A stretch of DNA of 18,688 nucleotides, from contig DATBKE010000009.1 of the NCBI GenBank assembly GCA_036556085.1, positions 1 through 18,688 of the forward strand. Reading direction: 5' to 3'. The notes beneath the pieces were generated by a model. It did not search any database. It was not told the origin of the DNA and saw only the letters and a list, made by a program, of their open reading frames with translations. Position numbers and translations under genes: made by a program. Source of the DNA: JACCTH01 sp036556085 (GTDB lineage: Bacteria; Actinomycetota; Acidimicrobiia; Spongiisociales; ZC4RG35). Positions 7,780 through 14,080 of this stretch are shown here, in pieces; positions within the stretch are counted from its first letter, which is position 1; every line of letters begins with the position of its first letter.

Positions 7780-7787
7780 CCACGCAG

Positions 7788-7922
7788 ATGCTTTTTGCGG
7801 AGATCGCGGGGGGAGCCGACATCAGGCAGGCCGAGCCCTGGAACGCGTTCTCCGTTCTCGCAGCCCTCCTGCTGTTCGGAGCCATCGGTTACCTGGTCTG
7901 GAGAAGGGTTCGCCGGCCCTAA
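7788..7922 (+). CDS. Small single-pass membrane protein (44 aa) upstream of disA
   Basis: A 44-codon reading frame from ATG 7788 to TAA 7920-7922. It encodes a polar N-terminus (MLFAEIAGGADIRQAEP), one hydrophobic helix of about 20 residues starting at WNAFSVLAALLL, and a basic end (WRRVRRP). By the positive-inside rule the basic C-terminus should face the cytoplasm. No Shine-Dalgarno site is visible; a TATTGT box 9 nt before the ATG suggests a leaderless message. It fills the gap exactly between the divergent zinc-ribbon gene and disA, and ends 23 nt before the proposed disA start, so it is likely co-transcribed with disA. I do not recognise a family. A role tied to c-di-AMP synthesis or membrane location is only inference from position. 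Confidence 0.55.
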   Translation: MLFAEIAGGADIRQAEPWNAFSVLAALLLFGAIGYLVWRRVRRP

Positions 7923-7932
7923 GCGAGGGGGC

Positions 7933-7938
7933 GGAGGG
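7933..7938 (+). promoter_or_regulatory. Ribosome binding site deciding the disA start
   Basis: GGAGGG lies 7 nt before TTG 7946 and 10 nt before GTG 7949. The first ATG in frame (7967) has only a G-run one base upstream, which is too close to serve as a normal site, so one of the earlier codons is preferred. Confidence 0.6.
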
Positions 7939-7945
7939 AAAGTCG

Positions 7946-9028
7946 TTGGTGATAGCCTCGGGGGGCATGCACGACTCGGTCCTTCTCGAGGTGCTGTCGC
8001 GGCTGGCTCCGGGGACCCCTCTGCGGCAAGCGCTGGAGCGCATCATCCAGCAAGGGAACGGCGCCCTGGTCGTGCTGGGACATGATGAGCTGGTCGACGA
8101 CACCAGCTCGGGCGGATTCTGGTTGCAAGGGATCGGATTCAGCCCTCCCCGACTCGCCGAGCTGGCAAAGATGGATGGAGGCATCGTCCTCGACGACTCC
8201 TGGGATCGGATCCTGGCCGCCAACGTGCATTTCCTCCCCGATCCTGACTTACCCACCGACGAGACCGGCTCCCGCCACCGAACCGCCGAGCGCCTCGCCC
8301 GCCAGACCGGGAAGCCCGTAGTTTCGGTATCCGAAGGTCGGCGTTTGGCGACCCTTTTCCACGATGGCCACAAGGTCGAGCTGGCTCGGCCCACGGTCCA
8401 AGCGGCACGGGCCAACCAGGATCTGCACATGCTGGAACGGTTGCGGCGCCGCGTCGATGACTCCGACGAGCGTTTGATGCATCTCGAGATCACTGGGCTG
8501 GCCACCTTCCGCAACGTGGTTCATGTTCTGCAACAGGGTGAGTTGGTACGTCGAATAGGACGCCAGATCGAGACACAGACGGTGACCCTCGGGGGTGAAG
8601 CGAGGCTGATCGTGGTGCAGCTAACCGAGCTCACTCGCGGGATCGAACAGCTGGTCGCTTCCACCCTGGCTGATTACCTGGGAGGCCGTCGGGCCCGATT
8701 CGTGCCGGAGGCGACAGACAGCTTGGCTCAGTTGAGCGACGAGGAGCTGGAGGACGCCACTCTTGTCGGCAAAGCCGTTGGGTTCGGAGACCTCGACGAG
8801 ATTGCCCGGCCCCGCGGGGTGAGACTTCTGGCCAAAGTCGGCCGTCTCCCGGAAGCGACCCGGGAGAATTTGTTGCGTCATTTCAAGACCGTCGAGCGAC
8901 TCTTCGCCGCCTCCGCGGCTGAGCTCGAAGAGGTAGAAGGCATCGGTGATGCCCGGGCGGCGATGCTGCGCCGCTACTTCGATCGGTGGCGGTCAGCGGC
9001 AGCCACTTGGGATCCGGATCCGACCTGA
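7946..9028 (+). CDS. disA: Diadenylate cyclase DisA (c-di-AMP synthase, DNA integrity scanning protein)
   Basis: A 360-residue protein with start TTG 7946 (GTG 7949 is next best), close to the roughly 358 residues of mycobacterial DisA. DisA octamers join two ATP into cyclic di-AMP and bind branched DNA. The N-terminal DAC domain runs from LAPGTPLRQALERI to about residue 150, with LVVLGHDE, the catalytic-loop region MDGGIVLDD and the ATP-binding RHR motif (R110-H-R112). The usual DGA triplet is DGG here (D77-G78-G79). A helical spine follows, then a C-terminal helix-hairpin-helix DNA-binding part around ELEEVEGIGDARAAMLRRY. The reading frame is open far upstream, but that part is the shadow of the divergent gene. 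radA, the usual actinobacterial neighbour, is not adjacent; carD follows after 19 nt. Confidence 0.92.
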   Translation: MVIASGGMHDSVLLEVLSRLAPGTPLRQALERIIQQGNGALVVLGHDELVDDTSSGGFWLQGIGFSPPRLAELAKMDGGIVLDDSWDRILAANVHFLPDPDLPTDETGSRHRTAERLARQTGKPVVSVSEGRRLATLFHDGHKVELARPTVQAARANQDLHMLERLRRRVDDSDERLMHLEITGLATFRNVVHVLQQGELVRRIGRQIETQTVTLGGEARLIVVQLTELTRGIEQLVASTLADYLGGRRARFVPEATDSLAQLSDEELEDATLVGKAVGFGDLDEIARPRGVRLLAKVGRLPEATRENLLRHFKTVERLFAASAAELEEVEGIGDARAAMLRRYFDRWRSAAATWDPDPT

Positions 9029-9032
9029 CGGG

Positions 9033-9038
9033 TACAAT
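9033..9038 (+). promoter_or_regulatory. Candidate -10 element for carD
   Basis: TACAAT, a near-perfect -10 hexamer, lies just after the disA stop and exactly 9 nt before TTG 9048. A weak TTGGGA (9007-9012) lies 20 bp upstream, longer than ideal for a -35. No Shine-Dalgarno site precedes the TTG, which fits a leaderless message. Confidence 0.5.
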
Positions 9039-9047
9039 GCCCGTCCC

Positions 9048-9860
9048 TTGGCTGCAAAGAAAACCAACCGCTCCGTAAAGCGCTCGTCCGCCCCGGCCAA
9101 GAAGGCTCCCGTCAAGAAGTCTGGGACCAAGACCGGCCCTGCCAGGGCGGCCAAGAAAGCTCCAGTGAAGAAGGCCGCCGCCAAGAAGGCACCGGCCAAG
9201 AAAGCTCCGGCCAAGAAGGTTCCCGCCCACAAGACGGCCGCCGCGAAGGCACCAGCCAAGAAGGCCCCGGCCCCCGCGAAGGCCGTGGCCAAGAAAGTCG
9301 AACGAGCCCCGGAGGAAACCAAACCGCCCGAACCGAAGAAGGGTCCGGCCACCTCCCGATACAGCGTCGGCGACAAGGTGGTCCATCCCCAGCACGGCGC
9401 TGCCACCATTGCTAAGCGGGTCAAGCAGGCCTTCGACGGACAGTCTCGCGAGTACTACGTACTCGACATCTCGACCGAGTCTTTGACTGTGATGATCCCG
9501 GTCGACAGAGTCGATTCCGTGGTGAGATCGGTGATCTCCAAGACTGCATCCAAGAACGTCCTCGCCTCTTTGAAGGGTGAACCACAGGAGGCCGGAGCCA
9601 ACTGGAGTCGTTGGTACAAAGTCCTCACCGAGAAGATGTATTCAGGCGACATCTTCCAGGTGGCGGAGGTGGTTCGAGACCTCTCTTTCTCGCAACAGAC
9701 CAAGGGGATTTCGCCAGCTCTGAAGCGGATGCTCTCGAAAGCACGCATGACTTTGATCTCGGAGCTTTCGTTCTCGCTCGAAGTCGACGAGGAGGAAGCA
9801 ACCAATCGTCTCGATCGGGCTTTGCCCAAGGTCGAGGGCGCTCTCGTTCCCATCGTCTGA
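9048..9860 (+). CDS. carD: CarD-family RNA polymerase-binding regulator with a histone-H1-like N-terminal tail
   Basis: A 270-residue protein starting at TTG 9048. Residues about 103-270 are the normal CarD: an RNA polymerase-interacting Tudor-like domain beginning SRYSVGDKVVHPQHGAATI, then a helical DNA-binding part with NWSRWYK (W186, matching the Trp that wedges into the minor groove at the promoter fork), SGDIFQVAEVVRDL and KRMLSKARMTLISEL. CarD stabilises the open promoter complex and is important for rRNA transcription and growth in mycobacteria, where it is about 160 residues. Here about 102 extra residues precede the core, built from degenerate AKKAP/VKK units; about a quarter are Lys. 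Such tails bind DNA non-specifically in histone H1 and in mycobacterial HupB. A near-consensus -10 box precedes the start. ispF follows after 3 nt. Confidence 0.9.
   Translation: MAAKKTNRSVKRSSAPAKKAPVKKSGTKTGPARAAKKAPVKKAAAKKAPAKKAPAKKVPAHKTAAAKAPAKKAPAPAKAVAKKVERAPEETKPPEPKKGPATSRYSVGDKVVHPQHGAATIAKRVKQAFDGQSREYYVLDISTESLTVMIPVDRVDSVVRSVISKTASKNVLASLKGEPQEAGANWSRWYKVLTEKMYSGDIFQVAEVVRDLSFSQQTKGISPALKRMLSKARMTLISELSFSLEVDEEEATNRLDRALPKVEGALVPIV
9090..9296 (+). repeat. Degenerate AKKAP-coding repeats in carD
   Basis: Residues 15-83 of CarD are made of about a dozen imperfect units of the type A-K-K-A-P or V-K-K-A-A, coded mostly by GCC AAG AAG GCN CCN. The units alternate AAG and AAA and vary the third base, so they are related but no longer identical, and the repeat is old enough to have drifted or is kept by selection on the protein. 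Confidence 0.75.
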
Positions 9861-9863
9861 AAA

Positions 9864-10337
9864 GTGAGCGAGTTCCGGGCCGGGATCGGCTTCGATGCCC
9901 ACCGCTTCGGGCCTCACCCCCCCATCAAGCTGGCGGGGATCGTGGTCGACTCGGAGCGAGGGATCGAGGCAACATCGGACGGGGACGTCGTCGCTCACGC
10001 CGTTGCCGATGCCATTCTCGGAGCCTGCGGTCTGGGCGACCTAGGCGATCACTTTCCATCCGATGATCCTCGGTCTCAGAACGCCGACAGCATGCTGCTC
10101 CTGCGAACGGTTTTTCGTCTCGCCCGAGCGTGGAGGTGGTGGATCAACAGCGTCGACGTAACCGTTATCGCCCAGGACCTGCGAGTCTCCCCCCACCGTG
10201 AGGCGATGATCGGGGCTGTCAAGTCCCTGCTCGAGTGCGAGGCAGTTTCGATCAAGGCGACTACCACCGACCAGATGGGGGCGATCGGGCGCGGGGAAGG
10301 CCTCGCTGCCCTGGCGGTGGTCACCGTTACGATTTGA
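9864..10337 (+). CDS. ispF: 2-C-methyl-D-erythritol 2,4-cyclodiphosphate synthase IspF
   Basis: A 157-residue enzyme of the non-mevalonate isoprenoid pathway that cyclises CDP-methylerythritol 2-phosphate to the 2,4-cyclodiphosphate with loss of CMP; family members are trimers. Zinc ligands are visible: D11 and H13 in GFDAHRF, and H45 in SDGDVVAHAVADAILGA. Further family marks are GDLGDHFP and KATTTDQMGAIGRGEG near the C-terminus. The usual QKPK-like segment is QDLRVSPH, a mild variation. GTG 9864 starts 3 nt after the carD stop. In mycobacteria ispD sits between carD and ispF; here it is absent and ispF is not fused to it, so IspD must be encoded elsewhere. Confidence 0.93.
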   Translation: MSEFRAGIGFDAHRFGPHPPIKLAGIVVDSERGIEATSDGDVVAHAVADAILGACGLGDLGDHFPSDDPRSQNADSMLLLRTVFRLARAWRWWINSVDVTVIAQDLRVSPHREAMIGAVKSLLECEAVSIKATTTDQMGAIGRGEGLAALAVVTVTI

Positions 10338-10340
10338 TGC

Positions 10341-11735
10341 TTGCAGGTCCATTCCACTCTTCACCGCGGGCTGGTTGAGCTCGAACCGGCTTCACCGGGT
10401 GAGGTCGGGATCTATGTCTGCGGAGCCACGGTTCAATCCGAGCCCCATGTCGGACATGGTCGCTATGCCGTCGTCTTCGATGTCATCCGTCGCTATCTGA
10501 CCTGGCGGGGGAACAAGGTGCGATACGTCCGCAACGTCACTGATATCGACGACAAGATCATCGCCGCCGCCGCCGCGGCCGGCGAGACGGTGGCCGACCG
10601 GGCCAAAAGGATCGAGGCGCTTTTTGATGAGTCGTATCAGGCCCTGGGGGTCCTTCCACCCGATGTCGAACCTCGGGCCACCGAACACGTCGCCGACATG
10701 GTCGCCCTGATCGAGACCCTGATCGACCGGGGCTTGGCATATCCGGCCTCTAACGGAGACGTCTATTTCGCGGTTCGGGTTTTGGAGAGCTACGGCAAGC
10801 TCTCCGGCCGCAACCCTGAAGAGTTGCGGGCGGGGGCGCGCATCGAAGTATCGGAAATGAAGAACGATCCCCTTGATTTCGCCCTGTGGAAGGCGGCCAA
10901 GTCGGGCGAGCCTTCCTGGGATTCACCGTGGGGACCCGGGCGTCCCGGATGGCACATTGAGTGCTCGGCCATGGCGGCGCGCTATCTCGGACCTGATTTC
11001 GCCATCCACGGGGGAGGGAACGACCTCATCTTCCCTCACCACGAGAACGAAATCGCCCAGTCCGAAGGCGCCACCGGGAAGACCTTTGCCAGATACTGGC
11101 TGCATAACGGGATGCTCAATCTCTCCGGCGAGAAGATGTCGAAGTCCACCGGACGGCTGATCGAGCTCAGCGAGGCAATCAAGAGATTTGGAGGGATGAG
11201 TCTCCGACTCTTCTATCTCCGGGCCCACTACCGCTCGCCTCTGGAGTTTTCCGAGGAGCTGCTCGAAGGCGCCGCCTCGAGTTACGAACGGCTGCAACGG
11301 TTCCTGGCCCGATCGCAGACAACAAACGAGGTCGAGCCCGACCCGGACCTGATGGAACGATTCGTGACCGCCATGGACGACGACTTCGGAACCCCAGAGG
11401 CGATGGCCCTGGTATTCGAGGCGGTGGGTGAAGCCAATCGCGCCCTCGACGCCGGCAGCTCGATGACCGGCCACGAAGCCGCCGTCAGGGAGATTTTGAC
11501 GGTCCTCGGATTTGCGCCGAAACAGATTGACGACAAGGAGATCAATCGGTTGGCGGCAGAGCTCGGGCTGTCAGCAGATGGGCTCGATGCAACCATGAAC
11601 GCGATCCTTTCCGCCCGGGCCGAGGCTCGATCCCAGCGTGATTTCGCTCGGTCGGATCTCATCAGAGATCGCCTGGAAGCCGCGGGGATCGTCGTCGAGG
11701 ACACCGCTGATGGCGCCCGCTGGTTTCGGCGATAG
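10341..11735 (+). CDS. cysS: Cysteinyl-tRNA synthetase
   Basis: A 464-residue class I synthetase that charges tRNA-Cys. It begins at TTG 10341, 3 nt after ispF, with no obvious Shine-Dalgarno site, so coupling to ispF is likely. CGATVQ with C27 (zinc ligand) leads into the HIGH signature as HVGH (residues 36-39); NVTDIDDKII, the second zinc Cys208 in HIECSAMAARYL, HGGGNDLIFPHHENEIAQ and KMSKS (residues 265-269) follow. The C-terminal ARSQRDFARSDLIRDRLEAAG block is the CysS anticodon-side domain and argues against the shorter mycothiol ligase MshC. The CGATVQ version of the motif is the one found in mycobacterial CysS1. The 3' end overlaps the start of the rRNA methylase gene by 26 nt. Confidence 0.95.
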   Translation: MQVHSTLHRGLVELEPASPGEVGIYVCGATVQSEPHVGHGRYAVVFDVIRRYLTWRGNKVRYVRNVTDIDDKIIAAAAAAGETVADRAKRIEALFDESYQALGVLPPDVEPRATEHVADMVALIETLIDRGLAYPASNGDVYFAVRVLESYGKLSGRNPEELRAGARIEVSEMKNDPLDFALWKAAKSGEPSWDSPWGPGRPGWHIECSAMAARYLGPDFAIHGGGNDLIFPHHENEIAQSEGATGKTFARYWLHNGMLNLSGEKMSKSTGRLIELSEAIKRFGGMSLRLFYLRAHYRSPLEFSEELLEGAASSYERLQRFLARSQTTNEVEPDPDLMERFVTAMDDDFGTPEAMALVFEAVGEANRALDAGSSMTGHEAAVREILTVLGFAPKQIDDKEINRLAAELGLSADGLDATMNAILSARAEARSQRDFARSDLIRDRLEAAGIVVEDTADGARWFRR

Positions 11736-12444
11736 GGTCGAGGGCCTCCATGCCGTAACAGCTGCGGCCGCGGCGGGACGGGTCGCGCAGCTTTGGGTGG
11801 AGCAGGGACGTCTGCGGCGCTCGGAATTCCAATCCGTGGTCGAGTACGTGCTGGCCTCGAGCGGCACCGTGTCCGAGGTCGACGACGTGATCTCGCTGGC
11901 CGAGACAACCGCACCGCAAGGTCTTGTCGCCCGTTGCGTGCCGCGCCATGAGACTTCGCTGGACGAGTTGACGACTGGAGCAGGGCCGGCTGCGGTGATG
12001 GTCCTCGATCATGTCGTCGACCCGCACAACCTCGGCGCCATCGCCCGCTCGGTAGCTGCCGCCGGGCTCTCGGGTCTGGTGTTGCCGAGCCGGCGAGCAG
12101 CGCCCCTCTCGGCCGCTGCCTTCAAGGCAGCCGCGGGAGCGCTCGAGACCGTGGCCGTCACTCGGGTCAGCTCGATTGCCGAAGCCCTCGGTCGTCTCCG
12201 GCGCCTCGGCTTGTGGTCGATCGGCCTCGACCAGGAGGCGGAACAGGTCCTCTGGGGATTGCCCCTTCTCAGCGAGCCGGTGGCCCTCGTCGTTGGGGAC
12301 GAAGGAACGGGTCTGAGCCGGCTGGTGGCGGAACGGGTCGAAGTCCGCGTGCGAATCCCTATCGCTCCTTCGGTTGAAAGCCTGAACGCTTCCGTTGCGG
12401 CCGCTTTGGCCGCGTTTGAGGTCTCCCGAGTTCGTGGTCTCTAA
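11710..12444 (+). CDS. rlmB: 23S rRNA 2'-O-ribose methyltransferase, TrmH/SPOUT family (RlmB-like)
   Basis: A 244-residue SPOUT methyltransferase. ATG 11710 is chosen because GAGGA (11697-11701) lies 8 nt upstream and because the family N-terminus (RVEGLHAV) follows at once; a longer open frame starts inside cysS. All three SPOUT motifs are present: LDHVVDPHNLGAIARSVAAAG (motif 1, catalytic Asn/Arg region), VALVVGDEGTGLS (motif 2), and IPIAPSVESLNASVAAALAAFE (motif 3), which form the knotted SAM site. The family uses SAM to methylate a ribose in 23S rRNA; the precise site cannot be told from sequence alone. In mycobacteria the same family follows cysS1. It overlaps cysS by 26 nt, and its stop is one base from the tRNA gene on the other strand. 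Confidence 0.9.
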   Translation: MAPAGFGDRVEGLHAVTAAAAAGRVAQLWVEQGRLRRSEFQSVVEYVLASSGTVSEVDDVISLAETTAPQGLVARCVPRHETSLDELTTGAGPAAVMVLDHVVDPHNLGAIARSVAAAGLSGLVLPSRRAAPLSAAAFKAAAGALETVAVTRVSSIAEALGRLRRLGLWSIGLDQEAEQVLWGLPLLSEPVALVVGDEGTGLSRLVAERVEVRVRIPIAPSVESLNASVAAALAAFEVSRVRGL

Positions 12445-12445
12445 G

Positions 12446-12518
12446 AGCTGGCGGAGGGAATCGAACCCACGCGCTCCCGCTTACAAGGCGGGTGCTCTGC
12501 CAACTGAGCTACGCCAGC
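12446..12518 (-). tRNA. tRNA-Thr (anticodon TGT)
   Basis: A 73-nt cloverleaf on the minus strand: acceptor GCTGGCG/CGCCAGC with discriminator T, D-stem GCTC/GAGC, anticodon stem CCCGC/GCGGG around CTTGTAA, and T-arm GTGGG-TTCGATT-CCCTC. The anticodon TGT (plus-strand positions 12483-12485) reads ACA and related Thr codons. The T-stem has one T-T mismatch at its second pair. CCA is not encoded. The 3' end lies one base from the rlmB stop, so its transcript must run into antisense rlmB sequence before being trimmed. Confidence 0.95.
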
Positions 12519-12527
12519 GCGAACTGA

Positions 12528-12533
12528 ATTTTA
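12528..12533 (-). promoter_or_regulatory. Candidate -10 element for tRNA-Thr
   Basis: On the minus strand, TAAAAT lies 9 nt before the mature 5' end of the tRNA, so transcription would begin within a few bases of it. A clear -35 is not seen 16-18 bp upstream. Confidence 0.45.
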
Positions 12534-12592
12534 TTGGCCACGCGGTCATCTTCGATCGGATTCAAATGCCCGTCGTATCCGCGCTCGCTCGA

Positions 12593-12598
12593 TAGCCT
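12593..12598 (+). promoter_or_regulatory. Weak candidate -10 element before the LytR_C gene
   Basis: TAGCCT fits the loose TANNNT pattern and lies 8 nt before ATG 12607, the start of a ten-codon frame leading into the LytR_C gene. Apart from this, the stretch 12534-12606 shows nothing I recognise. Confidence 0.25.
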
Positions 12599-12606
12599 TT
12601 TTGCCG

Positions 12607-12636
12607 ATGCTCGATCGTCACCTGCCTCCGAACTGA
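12607..12636 (+). CDS. Possible 9-residue leader peptide before the LytR_C gene
   Basis: ATG 12607 opens a frame for MLDRHLPPN and ends in TGA 12634-12636; the next gene's ATG begins after one base, at 12638. There is no Shine-Dalgarno site before 12638, so ribosomes finishing the leader could restart there. Chance is a real alternative for so short a frame; support is the weak -10 box 8 nt before the ATG and the tight stop/start spacing. Confidence 0.25.
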   Translation: MLDRHLPPN

Positions 12637-12637
12637 C

Positions 12638-13180
12638 ATGTCCGGGCGACATGCAGCACCCGTCGGGCGAAACTTCTACCGGGACCTGGCAACGATGGTG
12701 GGAGGGATCATCGTCGTGGCAATCGTGGTCTATGGTTTGCTCTGGCTCTTCGCCGGCCGCGACAACGTACCACCACCGACGTCGCAATCGGCGCAGCCGA
12801 CCGTCTCGACCACGGCGGCGGTGACGACAACTCGCCAGATCGTCACCAATTCGACTTCAACTACCGAGGCCCCGTCGACCACTTTGGCCGGCTTGCGAGC
12901 GCCGGAAGAGGTTCGAGTCCTGGTCTTGAACGCGGTCGGCGTGACCGGTTTGGCGGCGGAAGTAACCGAAGACCTGCAGGGTTTCGGATACCAGGTGCTG
13001 ACACCATCCAACTACCAGCCCGCCCTCGAGCAATCGCGGGTCTGGTACGGACCGGCTTTTGAAGCCGAGGCGTTTGAGCTAGCGGGGGTGGCGTTTCCGG
13101 ATGCCCTCGTGGAACTCAACAATGAACTCACCCCGGACGCTGACATCGTGGTGATATTGGGCGCCTCATTCGAGGGCTGA
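12638..13180 (+). CDS. Membrane-anchored LytR_C-domain protein
   Basis: A 180-residue protein with a short cytoplasmic N-terminus, one membrane helix at about residues 21-39, a Thr/Ser-rich linker of about 45 residues, and a C-terminal LytR_C-type domain from about residue 89. The latter starts VRVLVLNAVGVTGLAAEVTEDL and continues to DIVVILGASFEG, with the first strand, NxxG turn and helix typical of that domain. LytR_C often follows the LytR-CpsA-Psr ligase domain that attaches glycopolymers to peptidoglycan; here the ligase domain is absent, so this is a stand-alone version and probably binds or scaffolds at the cell wall. It is followed 26 nt later by another membrane protein gene. Start ATG 12638 lacks a clear ribosome site. 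Confidence 0.75.
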   Translation: MSGRHAAPVGRNFYRDLATMVGGIIVVAIVVYGLLWLFAGRDNVPPPTSQSAQPTVSTTAAVTTTRQIVTNSTSTTEAPSTTLAGLRAPEEVRVLVLNAVGVTGLAAEVTEDLQGFGYQVLTPSNYQPALEQSRVWYGPAFEAEAFELAGVAFPDALVELNNELTPDADIVVILGASFEG

Positions 13181-13206
13181 ATATCGGAGCCGTTCCCACA
13201 CGGGAG

Positions 13207-14073
13207 ATGACCGGTAGCTGGGAGCGGCCACAGAGCGCTTGGCCGCTCGGAGCCTGGATCATGGCGGCGATGCTCGCGACTGCGATGGCTGTCGCCATCT
13301 CGACTTCGGTTTTATCTCCCGGGTTGTTATTGGACGCCATATCACTGTGGCCCGGCCTGGTCCCCGCGCTGATCGCGTTGCTATTAATCGCGTTCCGAAA
13401 AGCCTGGCGCCGGCGAGCGGGAGCAGTTCCCGCTCTATTGATCATCACCTGGCTGCTGTTGGCGAGTGCCGCCCACCTTTCGGCCTGGGTGGCGCTCCCC
13501 TCATCGTCGGGCGAGCTCATCGGTCCCGCGAACTCAGCAGGAATCGAGCTTGCCACCGCATCGATCTCTCCTGGCGGCAGGCTCGTCGTCGAGTCGAGCG
13601 CAGACGATGCTCTCTACCAGGTGCGCTTTCTGCGGCTCGGTGGGCCGGTGGGGGTTCCCGCGGCCACAGAAGTCACGGGGGGCACCGGCCTCAACATTTC
13701 GGTCTCCGATCGGGGGACCACCCGCTGGTTCCGCTACGCGGGCTGGCGGCTCTTGCTCCGCCCCGAAACAGTCTGGAACCTTAATCTGGGCGGAGACGTC
13801 AGCGGCGACCTCAGCGCCCTGGCCCTGGGCTCGTTGACCCTCAACGGATCGGGCACGGTGACTCTGAGCGCGGTCACCAAGTCAACGCCGCTGGCAGTGC
13901 TCGGCTCGTATGTGATCACTCTTCCGGCTGGAGCTGTCGCCAGTGTCAGCGGCGAAGCCGACGTGCCGGAGGCGTGGATCGAGACCGAGGATGGGTTCGC
14001 TTCCGGAGTCGAGGGCGAGGGTTGGATCATCAGCGTCGCCGAGGAAGGCTCCCTTCGGGTCAACCAGCCCTAA
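13207..14073 (+). CDS. Membrane protein with toastrack-like beta domain (LiaF-like, unassigned)
   Basis: A 288-residue protein. Three hydrophobic segments (about residues 16-36, 44-63 and 71-93) are followed by an exported or cytoplasmic beta-rich region of about 190 residues. The end of this region, with GGDVSGDLSAL, GSLTLNGSGTVTL and YVITLPAGAVASVSGEADVP, shows the regular short beta strands and the 'lP.g..v.v.geadv' pattern of the toastrack domains found in LiaF and adhesin-like stress proteins. I do not recognise the full family. ATG 13207 has GGGAG immediately next to it, which is too close for a good ribosome site; ATG 13261 is in frame but would cut the first helix. The upstream LytR_C gene and this one probably form one unit with cell-envelope duties, by inference. 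Confidence 0.65.
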   Translation: MTGSWERPQSAWPLGAWIMAAMLATAMAVAISTSVLSPGLLLDAISLWPGLVPALIALLLIAFRKAWRRRAGAVPALLIITWLLLASAAHLSAWVALPSSSGELIGPANSAGIELATASISPGGRLVVESSADDALYQVRFLRLGGPVGVPAATEVTGGTGLNISVSDRGTTRWFRYAGWRLLLRPETVWNLNLGGDVSGDLSALALGSLTLNGSGTVTLSAVTKSTPLAVLGSYVITLPAGAVASVSGEADVPEAWIETEDGFASGVEGEGWIISVAEEGSLRVNQP

Positions 14074-14074
14074 G

Positions 14075-14080
14075 TAAACT
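14075..14080 (+). promoter_or_regulatory. Candidate -10 element for the AI-2E family exporter gene
   Basis: TAAACT lies two bases after the stop of the preceding gene's TAA and exactly 9 nt before ATG 14090. No Shine-Dalgarno site is present. The spacing equals that at 7773 and 9033. Confidence 0.4.

Noticed and set aside
7502..7945. N-terminal extension of the disA frame
   Set aside because: It overlaps the divergent zinc-ribbon gene and lacks DisA-like residues; homologues start about 15-20 residues before LAPGT.
9010..9021. Palindrome GGATCCGGATCC at the end of disA as an operator
   Set aside because: It lies within coding sequence (codons for Trp-Asp-Pro-Asp-Pro) and no second copy is near a promoter; chance is more likely.
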